DNA of 64,000 bases from Streptomyces sp. NBC_01198. GTDB taxonomy: Bacteria > Actinomycetota > Actinomycetes > Streptomycetales > Streptomycetaceae. Every line of letters starts with the position of its first letter. Position 1 is the first letter of the stretch. Below the pieces are notes generated by a model, which searched no databases, was not told where the DNA came from, and was given only the letters and a program-made list of their open reading frames with translations. Shown one piece after another: positions 39,600 to 47,229 of this stretch. Location of the stretch: assembly GCF_036010485.1 (NCBI RefSeq), contig NZ_CP108568.1, forward strand, positions 6,866,001 through 6,930,000. The letters run 5' to 3'. The position numbers and the translations under genes were made by a program.

Positions 39600-40037
39600 G
39601 AATTACCTCCCCCGGGAGCCGCCGATTCCCGATCGGCCTACTCCCACTCACAACGGCCTTTTTCCGGCCGTATTTCCGGGGACCATCGTGGGGCACGTCG
39701 CGGAGGACTTGTGACCATTCTGCGGAGATGATCGAAAAGCATGTGCCGTACACCCGGGGGTGTTCGAAGGGTCGGAGCTCTCACCTGCGGCGTTGGTGGG
39801 TGTCATGTCCGCGGTGGGTACCGATAATCGACCTTTATGATGAACGCCCGGGCATATTTTCGAATATTCCTCATACGGGGGAGTAATCGCCCTCAGGTAC
39901 GGGACGGTCCCGGCGGGACGCGATTTCCCCACGTGAAGGAGTGTTCCCTGCGGTACGCGTGCGCCTATGGGTGCGAAAAGGCATGAGAAAGCCGCGCGCC
40001 GGGCTGGGGCGGGGCGCGCGGCCGGGGGCGGGCAGAT
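39600..40037. other. AT-richer intergenic region upstream of the polysaccharide operon
   Basis: A 438-bp region without a credible gene. Bases 39650-39900 are clearly AT-richer than the genome average, as expected for a regulated promoter of the minus-strand operon, but I found no single convincing -35/-10 pair. A small hairpin with a T-loop (ACGGCC 39653-39658 with GGCCGT 39666-39671) lies in the presumptive 5' leader of the deacetylase mRNA. Confidence 0.5.
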
Positions 40038-40229
40038 TCAGTCGATGGGCGGCGGCGTCGGTGCCGGCGTCGGCTCGGGAGAGGGCGGCACCGGTGACGG
40101 CGGGGTCGGCAGGGGGCTGGGGGCCGGGCCGGGCACCGGACGCGGCTCGGGCGTCGGCACCGGGTCGGGTCCAGGCACCGGCTCGTCCGGCGGCACCGGC
40201 GGGAATGGGTCAGGGTACGGACTCGTCAT
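40038..40229 (-). CDS. Small proline-rich protein
   Basis: A 63-residue protein, MTSPYPDPFPPVPPDEPVPG followed by PDPVPTPEPRPVPGPAPSP and similar repeats to the stop. About half the residues are Pro, spaced as P-x-P or P-P-x with acidic residues. No signal peptide or membrane helix is present. ATG 40229 has GGAG about 10 bases upstream. Similar short acidic Pro-rich proteins occur in streptomycetes, without known function. The longer frame extending to 40469 reads through unlikely Arg-rich sequence. Confidence 0.55.
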   Translation of the reverse strand: MTSPYPDPFPPVPPDEPVPGPDPVPTPEPRPVPGPAPSPLPTPPSPVPPSPEPTPAPTPPPID

Positions 40230-40424
40230 CGCACACTCACTCCGTAGGAGATCGCGTTCAAGTTCGCCCTTTCGACTACCCCGCCATCGCGTGCTCATAC
40301 CGCGCACGCCCCCTCGCACGCCCCGCGCGCGCTCCCGTGGGGGTGAACCCCGCCCCGATCCGCAACTGCGCCGCCGCACGCCGGGTCCCATCCGGCAACT
40401 GATCCACGGCGGAAGGAGCCGGCA

Positions 40425-40628
40425 GTGCCGGACGACTGGGAACGCCTGCAGGAACCTGGCCTGGTGCACGTGGTGGTCACCGCGCGTGACGCGACCAGCG
40501 CCTACCGTGTCTTCGACGCGCTGGTCGACCGTTTTCCCGCCGTCGACCCGCCTGCCTGGCTGACCGCGCCGCCGGGCCTGGTGGCCTTCGTGGTGCTGAC
40601 CCCGACCCGCCCGGTGGACGACCGCTGA
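40425..40628 (+). CDS. Small conserved hypothetical protein
   Basis: A 67-residue protein starting GTG 40425 with a strong GGAAGGAG site 7 bases upstream. The sequence DDWERLQEPGLVHVVVTARD then AYRVFDALVDRF is a compact alpha/beta pattern that I recall from short streptomycete proteins of unknown function. The second half is Pro-rich and variable. It may bind a partner or ligand; no catalytic motif is visible. Confidence 0.65.
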   Translation: MPDDWERLQEPGLVHVVVTARDATSAYRVFDALVDRFPAVDPPAWLTAPPGLVAFVVLTPTRPVDDR

Positions 40629-40845
40629 GCGCGCCCACCCGAACGGGCCCGCCGGCCGGCGGCCGTACGCGGCGCCTCAACGCGGCCCGCACCGGCGGGA
40701 GTCGGGCGGGCGCCCGCCGGGGTGTACCGGCGGGGCGGGCGGCCGCCGGCGGGCGGCGGGCCCGGCGGCGCCGTTGGATACCGGAAGAGTGCCGGCCACG
40801 CCGATGGAGCGGTCACGGGACCGCCCCCCGGCACGGGAGTGCCGT

Positions 40846-41376
40846 ATGCGCGCCGGGCTCATATCCGCTGCCGCCCTCGCCCTGGCCGCCCTCGGGGCGG
40901 CCCTCGCCGCCGGAGCGGCGGCCGCGGCCACCCCCGCCGGCGCGGCCGCGGCCACCCCCGCCGGCGTGGCCGCGGACGGCCCCGGCTTCACCGCCACCCC
41001 GGCCACCGCGGCCCCCGGCGACACCGTCACCCTGCGCGCGACCGGCTGCGCGGGCCCCGCAACCGCCTCGGCGCCCGGCCTCTTCGGCACCGTCGCCCTG
41101 GGCCCGGACGGCGGAGCCGGGCAGAGCGCCACCGTCACCGTCGGCCGGTACGCCGAGCCCGGTGCCCGCTACGACGTCACCTTCGGCTGCGACGCCGGGC
41201 AGGGCACCGTCCCGCTGGCCGTGGAGGACCGCGGCGTCATCGCGCCCGGCGCGATACGCACCGGGCTCGGCGGCGGCGTGACCGGCCCCGGCTCCGTCAC
41301 CGTGGCCGCCGCCTCCGCCCTGGTCGGCGTGACCGGCCTGCTGATCGTCCACCGCCGTCGTACGGCCCCGCGCTGA
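40846..41376 (+). CDS. Secreted Ig-like protein with C-terminal membrane anchor
   Basis: A 176-residue protein: signal peptide (first about 27 residues), an ATPAG tandem stretch, a beta-sandwich-like domain (TATPATAAPGDTVTLRATGCAG..YDVTFGCDAGQGTVPLAVE) with two Cys able to pair, then a hydrophobic helix (VTVAAASALVGVTGLLIV) and a basic tail HRRRTAPR. The topology predicts an outward-facing domain held in the membrane. GGGAG precedes ATG 40846. Function is unknown; the pattern is common among streptomycete surface proteins. Confidence 0.7.
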   Translation: MRAGLISAAALALAALGAALAAGAAAAATPAGAAAATPAGVAADGPGFTATPATAAPGDTVTLRATGCAGPATASAPGLFGTVALGPDGGAGQSATVTVGRYAEPGARYDVTFGCDAGQGTVPLAVEDRGVIAPGAIRTGLGGGVTGPGSVTVAAASALVGVTGLLIVHRRRTAPR

Positions 41377-41475
41377 CGCCCGCCGTCGTACGGCCGTGGG
41401 CGGGCCGTACCGCCGGGTCACGGCCCCGCGCCGACGCCCGCCGTCGTACGGCCGTGGGCGGGCCTACCGCCGGCT
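41375..41475 (+). repeat. 58-bp direct repeat with hairpins (likely tandem terminator)
   Basis: GACGCCCGCCGTCGTACGG begins at 41375 and again at 41433. Each copy can fold through GCCCGCC and GGGCGGGC. The first copy overlaps the end of the upstream gene. The remaining sequence up to 41682 holds no gene; it includes the AT-rich stretch at 41580-41612, a likely promoter zone for the SpoIIE-type gene. Confidence 0.65.
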
Positions 41476-41682
41476 TACGGCTCCCGCACGGCCGGCGTGC
41501 GACCCCGGGCTGACACCCGCGCCAGGTCCCCGCGCGACCCCCGGGTCCGGTCCGGCTGAGGACCGGACGGCCGAGCGGAGCAATAATGGCTGTAATGCGG
41601 ATAAATCATGGCCTGGACGTCCTGATGCCCTGCCTCGCGGAAGCGCCCCGATGACCGCGGGTCCGACCCCGGGAGCGAGTGC

Positions 41683-43809
41683 ATGACAGTGCGTAAGCGG
41701 CCCGTCCGGAGCAGTTCCGACCCCAGGGTCGGCCCGCTCCCCGGATCGGGGCGGTCTCCCGAGGCGGAGATCGGCCCGGGGGAACGGCTGGCCCTGAACG
41801 GGATGGGCAGCTTCGACTGGACGCTCGACGCGGGGACGCTCGAACTGGACGAGGCCGCCCTCGGCGTCTTCGACCTGCGGCGGGAGGAGTACGACTCCCG
41901 CCCCGAGTCGCTGGTGCTGCGGGTCGCGCCGGAGGACGCCGCCACGGTGGACTACGCGCTCAGAAGAGCGCTGCAGGCCGGTGAGAGCAGCTACGGCGGC
42001 TACTTCCAGATCACCCGCAGGGACGGCAGCAAGCAGTGGACGCACACCCAGGGCACCATCCTGCGGGACCGCCGGGGCAACGCGTACCGCATCGTCGGCA
42101 TCGTCAGGGACGCCACCGACGAGCTGACGCAGGCGCCCGAGGTGCGGCCCCCGCAGCCGGTCGGTGAGCCGCCGAGCCTCGCGCCGATCGTCCGGCTGGC
42201 CGCCGAGGCGCTGTCCCGCGCGGTCACCGTGGACGACGTCACCGCGGTGCTGACCGGCGCGGGCGGCCTGGAGCGCTTCGGGGCCGACGGCATGATGCTC
42301 GGGCTGGTGGACGCAGGCACCCTGCGGTTCGTCGGGGTCAGCGGCGCCCCGGTGGCGGACATCGCGCTCCCGCCGCGGCCGCTGGACGGGTCGCTGCCGC
42401 TGGGTGAGGCGGTGGCGACCCAGCGGCCGAGCTTCGTGAACTCCTTCGCCGAGCTGATGGAGCGCTATCCCGAGTCCCGGCCCTACCTCGACGGCGTCGG
42501 CCTGAACGCCGCGGCCTTCCTGCCGCTGGTCGCCCAGGGCCGCTCCATCGGCGGTGTGGCGCTCTTCTACCGCTCCTCCGACGTCTTCACTCCCGCCCAT
42601 CGCGAGCTGTGCGCGGCGCTCGCCGCGATCGTGGCGCAGTCCCTGCAGCGGGCGATGCTCTTCGACCGGGAGCGGGAGTTCGCCACCGGGCTGCAGGCCG
42701 CGATGCTGCCCAGGGACATACCGCGCTTCGCCGGCGCCGACGTCGCGGTCCGCTACCACGCGGCGTCCCGCGGCCGGGAGGTCGGCGGCGACTGGTACGA
42801 CGTGGTGGCGCTGCCGCAGAACCGGGTCGGCCTGGTCGTCGGCGACGTCCAGGGCCATGACACCCATGCCGCGGCCGTCATGGGCCAGCTGCGGATCGCG
42901 CTGCGCGCCTACGCCGCCGAGGGACACGCGCCCTCGACCGTCCTGGCCAGGGCCTCCCGCTTCCTCGCCGAGCTGGACACCGAGCGCTTCGCGACCTGCG
43001 CCTACGCCGAACTCGACCTGACCAGCGGTTCGGTGCGCACCGCCAGGGCCGGCCATCTCGGCCCGCTGATCCGGCACACCGACGGCCGTACCGGCTGGCC
43101 CAACGTGCGCGGCGGCCTGCCGCTGGGCCTGGCCACCACCGTGGACCTGACCGAGTTCCCGGAGACCCGGCTCGACCTGGTGCCCGGCGAGACCCTGGTG
43201 TTCTGCACCGACGGGCTGGTGGAGGAGCACGGGCTGGACATCACCATCGGCATGGAGGCGCTGGCCGAGGCGGTGCGCGACGGCCCCGGCCCGGTCGAGG
43301 AACTGGCCGACCACCTCGCGGACAACCTGTGGGAGCGCTGGGGCTCGCAGGACGACGTGGCGCTGCTGATCCTGCGCCGCCACCCCGACCCCGGCACCTC
43401 GCGGGCGCCCCGGATGCACTCCTACGTCCACCAGGCCGACCCCGAGGGCCTGGCCGAGGCCCGCCTCACGCTGCGCCAGGCGCTGGAGGCGTGGGAACTG
43501 CCCGGGCTGGCCGACGACATCGAGGTCGCCGCGGGCGAGCTGCTGGTGAACGTGCTGCTGCACACCGAGGGCGGCGCCGTCATGACGCTCGAGGTGGTGC
43601 CGGCACCGGTCCGCCGGGTGCGGCTGACGGTGCAGGACCGCTCCAGCGTGTGGCCCCGCCGCCGCTCCCCGGGCGAGGCCGCGACATCGGGGCGCGGGCT
43701 GCTGATGATCGACGCGCTGTCCACCCACTGGGGGGTCGAACCGCGCGGCGACGGCAAGGCCGTCTGGTGCGAGTTCGGCCCCGGCGCCGAGCGCGGCCTG
43801 CTCGGCTGA
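41683..43809 (+). CDS. PAS-GAF-SpoIIE phosphatase with HATPase domain (anti-sigma pathway regulator)
   Basis: A 708-residue cytosolic signalling protein. Residues about 35-150 are a PAS domain (FDWTLDAGTLELDEAALGVF..YFQITRRDGSKQWTH..GIVRDATD), about 165-325 a GAF domain, about 345-560 a SpoIIE/PP2C phosphatase (GGDWYDVV, GDVQGHD, ARAGHLGPLI, FCTDGLVE, DDVALLILR), and about 580-700 an HATPase_c domain of the RsbW type (ELLVNVLLHTEG, TSGRGLLMI). Such proteins dephosphorylate anti-sigma antagonists and may also act as the kinase, controlling alternative sigma factors. The sensed signal is unknown. It is monocistronic, convergent with the GATase-like gene through a shared terminator. Confidence 0.92.
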   Translation: MTVRKRPVRSSSDPRVGPLPGSGRSPEAEIGPGERLALNGMGSFDWTLDAGTLELDEAALGVFDLRREEYDSRPESLVLRVAPEDAATVDYALRRALQAGESSYGGYFQITRRDGSKQWTHTQGTILRDRRGNAYRIVGIVRDATDELTQAPEVRPPQPVGEPPSLAPIVRLAAEALSRAVTVDDVTAVLTGAGGLERFGADGMMLGLVDAGTLRFVGVSGAPVADIALPPRPLDGSLPLGEAVATQRPSFVNSFAELMERYPESRPYLDGVGLNAAAFLPLVAQGRSIGGVALFYRSSDVFTPAHRELCAALAAIVAQSLQRAMLFDREREFATGLQAAMLPRDIPRFAGADVAVRYHAASRGREVGGDWYDVVALPQNRVGLVVGDVQGHDTHAAAVMGQLRIALRAYAAEGHAPSTVLARASRFLAELDTERFATCAYAELDLTSGSVRTARAGHLGPLIRHTDGRTGWPNVRGGLPLGLATTVDLTEFPETRLDLVPGETLVFCTDGLVEEHGLDITIGMEALAEAVRDGPGPVEELADHLADNLWERWGSQDDVALLILRRHPDPGTSRAPRMHSYVHQADPEGLAEARLTLRQALEAWELPGLADDIEVAAGELLVNVLLHTEGGAVMTLEVVPAPVRRVRLTVQDRSSVWPRRRSPGEAATSGRGLLMIDALSTHWGVEPRGDGKAVWCEFGPGAERGLLG

Positions 43810-43814
43810 CGCAC

Positions 43815-43852
43815 CTCCCGCCGGCCGGCGGACGGGTTCCGGCCGGCGGGAG
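43815..43852. terminator. Bidirectional terminator
   Basis: A perfect 12-bp stem (43815-43826 with 43841-43852) between convergent genes ending at 43809 and 43862. Confidence 0.8.
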
Positions 43853-43861
43853 CCGCACGGG

Positions 43862-45364
43862 TCAGCTGACGTTGAGCGCCGCGTCGTCGATGACGAACGA
43901 CGTCTGCAGCTTGGAGCCCTCGACCCCGGTGAACTTCACCGTGACCGTCTGCCCGGCATAGGCGCTCAGGTCGAAGGAGCGCTGGGTGAAGCCGGAGGCC
44001 GCGTTGACGTTGCTGTACGTGGCCAGGGTGCTCAGCACGGTGCCCGAGGAGTTCAGCACCTGCGCCTTGAGGGTGTCGTACGCCGTGCTGCCGGTCTCGG
44101 CGGTGTCGATGTGCAGCCAGAAGGTCAACCGGGCCGCGCAGCCGGCCGGGACGGCCACCGACTGGGAGACCGTGTCGGTGGTCGCGGTGCCGTAACCGTC
44201 GAGCCAGGCCTTGTACGAGCCGCTGTGCGCCGGCTCGCTGCTGTTGTTGTTGATCACTCCGCTGGTCGCCGACCAGGAGGAGCTGCCCGACTCGAATCCG
44301 GGGTTGGCCAGCAGTTGGCGGGCGGTGCAGTTGCCGCCGCCTCCGGTGGTGCCGCCGGTGGAGGTGGTCGGCGGCGTGGTGGGCGGTGTGCTGCTGCCCG
44401 AACCGGCGAGCCAGGCGGTGGCGTTGAGCGCCAGTGTCGCGTCGGTGCCTGCCGGGTCGTTCCAGCCGTCGTAGAGGGTGTTGCCGGACTGACCGGTGCC
44501 GTCGTCCACCGGTGAGCTGTCGCCCCAGATCGCCACCCGGCCGCTGCCGAAGGTGCTGGTGGCGAAGAAGGCGCCGCTGTTGCCGGACGAACCGGCGTGG
44601 TACAGCAGGCCCTTGACGTTCGGGTTGTCGGCGGGCTTGAGGGTGAAGGTGGTGCCGTCGCGCAGGATGCTGCCGGTGACGGTGCCGAACGGGCCGTGCA
44701 GGACCGGGTCGGAACCGCTGCTGACCGCGCGCGGGTTGTCGGTGCTGATGTCGAGCAGGTCGACGGAGAAGCCGAACGGATCGGTGTTGTCGACCCCGTT
44801 GCTGGTCAGCAGGTCGTTGATCACGCACGGCGAGTCGCAACCGTCGTTGTTGCGGTCGCTGTTGTTGTGGTCGGAGATCAGGAAGAGCCCGCCGCCGTTC
44901 TTCACGAAGGTCATCACCGCGGTCTTCTCCGCCGCGCTGAGCTTCACGTTGGGCTCGGTCAGCACGAAGGTGTCGAAGTTGCTCAGATCCTGGGCGGAGC
45001 TGCCGCCGTAGGTGATCGTCCGCCCGGGCGGCAGCGTGTTCAGGCTGTAGCCGCCGGCCCTCTGCAGGGCGACGCCCCACGAGGACAGCGCGCCGGTCCA
45101 GTCGGTCTCGGAGTTCGGCGTGGAGTCCTGGCCGAGCGGGTCGGGCTGGCTGGTGCTGATGATCCAGTCGGCGTTGCCGGCCGTCTCCGCCTTGGTGTTG
45201 TCGAACAGCACCCGGTGGGTGCCTGCCAGGGCGGGTGCTGCCGAGCCGGTCGGCGCGGCCTGCGCGCTGCCGGTGGCGACGCCGGCCGCGGCCAGGGCGA
45301 TCACGCCGAGGGCCGCGGTCGCGCCGAGCGCGATCCTGCTGCGGGACGTACGGGGACCGGGCAT
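43862..45364 (-). CDS. Secreted GATase-like protein with C-terminal carbohydrate-binding-type domain
   Basis: A 500-residue secreted protein: signal peptide cleaved near AQA-A (about residue 36), then an alpha/beta domain (about 48-320) like a class I glutamine-amidotransferase fold used in non-catalytic ways (VLFDNTKAETAGNADWIIS, NFDTFVLTEPN, FVKNGGGLFLISDH, GRVAIWGDSSP). A Thr/Pro/Gly linker follows, then a CBM-like jelly-roll (about 350-500: LLANPGFESGSSSWSAT..SGSYKAWLDGYG..VDFDLSAYAGQTVTVKF-type pattern). No catalytic Cys triad was found. The first domain contains an Asn/Asp-rich loop (DHNNSDRNNDGCDSPC) that may bind calcium. Function unknown; surface polysaccharide binding is plausible. 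GGAGG precedes ATG 45364. Confidence 0.78.
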   Translation of the reverse strand: MPGPRTSRSRIALGATAALGVIALAAAGVATGSAQAAPTGSAAPALAGTHRVLFDNTKAETAGNADWIISTSQPDPLGQDSTPNSETDWTGALSSWGVALQRAGGYSLNTLPPGRTITYGGSSAQDLSNFDTFVLTEPNVKLSAAEKTAVMTFVKNGGGLFLISDHNNSDRNNDGCDSPCVINDLLTSNGVDNTDPFGFSVDLLDISTDNPRAVSSGSDPVLHGPFGTVTGSILRDGTTFTLKPADNPNVKGLLYHAGSSGNSGAFFATSTFGSGRVAIWGDSSPVDDGTGQSGNTLYDGWNDPAGTDATLALNATAWLAGSGSSTPPTTPPTTSTGGTTGGGGNCTARQLLANPGFESGSSSWSATSGVINNNSSEPAHSGSYKAWLDGYGTATTDTVSQSVAVPAGCAARLTFWLHIDTAETGSTAYDTLKAQVLNSSGTVLSTLATYSNVNAASGFTQRSFDLSAYAGQTVTVKFTGVEGSKLQTSFVIDDAALNVS

Positions 45365-45717
45365 CCGTCAACCTCCATGTGGGGGGCGGTGGGTGGGGTG
45401 CGGGGAACGATTCTGCGCGCGTAGAACCTGTGGCTGATGTGGCGGACGTTACGGGGGAATGAACGCTGCAGGTCAGCTCCTTTCCGGTGCGGTGCCACCG
45501 GTCGAGGGATCACCCGGACGGCGGCAGGTCCGGGAGCGGGGTTGCGCCGGGCGGGTGCCGTGCGCCGGTGCGCGGGCGCAGCGCCACCGCCGGGCACCGC
45601 GGCAGGGGGCAGGATGGCGACGCAGCCGCATGGACACGGCCGGCGCGGGTACCCGCGCCTCGTGGGCGCCCGGCCCGCGCGCCCGCCCGGCCGGCCCGCG
45701 GCACGAGGAGGAGCACC
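45365..45717. other. Divergent intergenic region with near-perfect inverted repeat
   Basis: A 353-bp region between divergent genes. TTCTGCGCGCGTAGAA (45411-45426) is a 16-bp inverted repeat with one mismatched pair, 47 bp upstream of the secreted GATase-like gene, a possible operator. No further gene or RNA was recognised; the half next to the dehydrogenase is GC-rich without clear promoter boxes. Confidence 0.4.
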
Positions 45718-47115
45718 ATGCCGATCGCCACCGTGAACCCCGCGACCGGGGAGACGGTCCGTACCTTCGACGCGCTCGACGCGGACGGTATCGAACAGCG
45801 GATCGCCACCGCGCACAGCGCGTTCCGCAGCTGGCGCGAGACCGACTTCGGCACCAGGGCCAGGCTGCTGAACGCCGCCGCCGACCTGCTCGACAAGGAG
45901 CAGGACGAGATCGCGCACATCATGACCGCCGAGATGGGCAAGACGCTGGCCTCGGCCCGCGCCGAGGCGGCCAAGTGCGCCAAGTCGATGCGCTGGTACG
46001 CCGGCCGCGCCGAGGAGTTCCTCGCCGACGAGCACCCGGCCCCGGCCGACGTCGAGGACAGCGGCGCCGTCCGGGCGTACGTCCGCTACCGGCCGGTCGG
46101 GGTGGTGCTCGCGGTGATGCCGTGGAACTTCCCGCTCTGGCAGGTGATCAGATTCGCCGCCCCGGCGCTGATGGCCGGCAACGTCGGGCTGCTCAAGCAC
46201 GCCTCCAACGTCCCGCAGACCGCGCTCTACCTCGGTGAGCTCTTCCACCGCGCCGGCTACCCCGAGGGCTGCTTCCAGACCCTGCTGATCGGCTCCGGCG
46301 CGATCGAGGCGGTGCTGCGCGACCCGCGGGTCGCCGCCGCCACCCTGACCGGCAGCGAGGGCGCCGGGCGCGCGGTGGCCGCCATCGCCGGCGACGAGGT
46401 GAAGAAGACGGTGCTGGAACTCGGCGGCAGCGACCCCTTCGTGGTGATGCCGTCCGCCGCCGCCGACCTCGACCACGCCGTCGAGGTCGCGGTCACCGCG
46501 CGGGTGCAGAACAACGGCCAGTCCTGCATCGCCGCCAAGCGCTTCATCGTCCACACCGACATCTACGACGCCTTCGCCGAGCGCTTCACCCGCGCGATGA
46601 GCGCCCTGCGGGTCGGCGACCCGACGACGCCGTCCACCGATGTCGGCCCGCTGGCCACCGAGCAGGGCAGGGCCGACCTGGAGGAGCTGGTCGACGACGC
46701 GCTCTCCCGGGGCGCCGAGGCGCTGTGCGGTGCCCGCAGGCCCAAGGCGCTGCCGCCCGGCTGGTACTACGAGCCGACCGTGCTCTCCGGCGTCACCGAG
46801 GCGATGCGCATCCACCGCGAGGAGGCCTTCGGCCCGGTCGCCACCCTCTACCGGGTGAACGACCTGGACGCCGCGGTGGCGCTGGCCAACGACTCGCCGT
46901 TCGGGCTGAGTTCCAACGTGTGGACCACCGACGAGGACGAACAGCGGCGCTTCGTAAGGGATCTGCAGGCGGGCGGGGTGTTCTTCAACGGGATGACGGC
47001 CTCGCACCCGGCGCTGCCATTCGGCGGCGTCAAGCGTTCGGGCTACGGCCGCGAGCTGTCCGCGCACGGCATCCGCGAGTTCTGCAACATCACCACCGTC
47101 TGGTACGGCCGCTGA
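45718..47115 (+). CDS. NAD(P)-dependent succinate-semialdehyde dehydrogenase (ALDH family)
   Basis: A 465-residue aldehyde dehydrogenase. Catalytic residues are visible: PWNFPLWQ with Asn, LELGGSDPFVV with the general-base Glu, and NNGQSCIAAKRF with the nucleophile Cys. The QSCIAAKRF context and the start MPIATVNPATGETVRTF are typical of succinate-semialdehyde dehydrogenases that feed GABA-derived carbon into the TCA cycle. Length is typical. GAGGAGGAG precedes ATG 45718; upstream extensions are Arg/Pro-rich and unlikely. It is monocistronic and ends at a strong shared terminator. Confidence 0.92.
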   Translation: MPIATVNPATGETVRTFDALDADGIEQRIATAHSAFRSWRETDFGTRARLLNAAADLLDKEQDEIAHIMTAEMGKTLASARAEAAKCAKSMRWYAGRAEEFLADEHPAPADVEDSGAVRAYVRYRPVGVVLAVMPWNFPLWQVIRFAAPALMAGNVGLLKHASNVPQTALYLGELFHRAGYPEGCFQTLLIGSGAIEAVLRDPRVAAATLTGSEGAGRAVAAIAGDEVKKTVLELGGSDPFVVMPSAAADLDHAVEVAVTARVQNNGQSCIAAKRFIVHTDIYDAFAERFTRAMSALRVGDPTTPSTDVGPLATEQGRADLEELVDDALSRGAEALCGARRPKALPPGWYYEPTVLSGVTEAMRIHREEAFGPVATLYRVNDLDAAVALANDSPFGLSSNVWTTDEDEQRRFVRDLQAGGVFFNGMTASHPALPFGGVKRSGYGRELSAHGIREFCNITTVWYGR

Positions 47116-47145
47116 CCCCGGACGCCACTGCATTGTCATGTACAT

Positions 47146-47187
47146 CTGCCTCCCCATGGGGAGTCGTCTTCACCCATGGGGAGGCAG
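47146..47187. terminator. Strong bidirectional terminator
   Basis: A perfect 15-bp stem (47146-47160 with 47173-47187), unusually based on two CCATGG centres, with a second GGCCCGGG/CCCGGGCC hairpin just after it (about 47196-47222). It separates convergent genes ending at 47115 and 47230. Confidence 0.8.
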
Positions 47188-47229
47188 AATCGATGGGCCC
47201 GGGTCCGTGTCAGGCCCGGGCCGGTCCGG

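Noticed and set aside
41375..41475. Insertion-sequence end
   Set aside because: No transposase fragment nearby and no target duplication; a tandem terminator explains the hairpins better.
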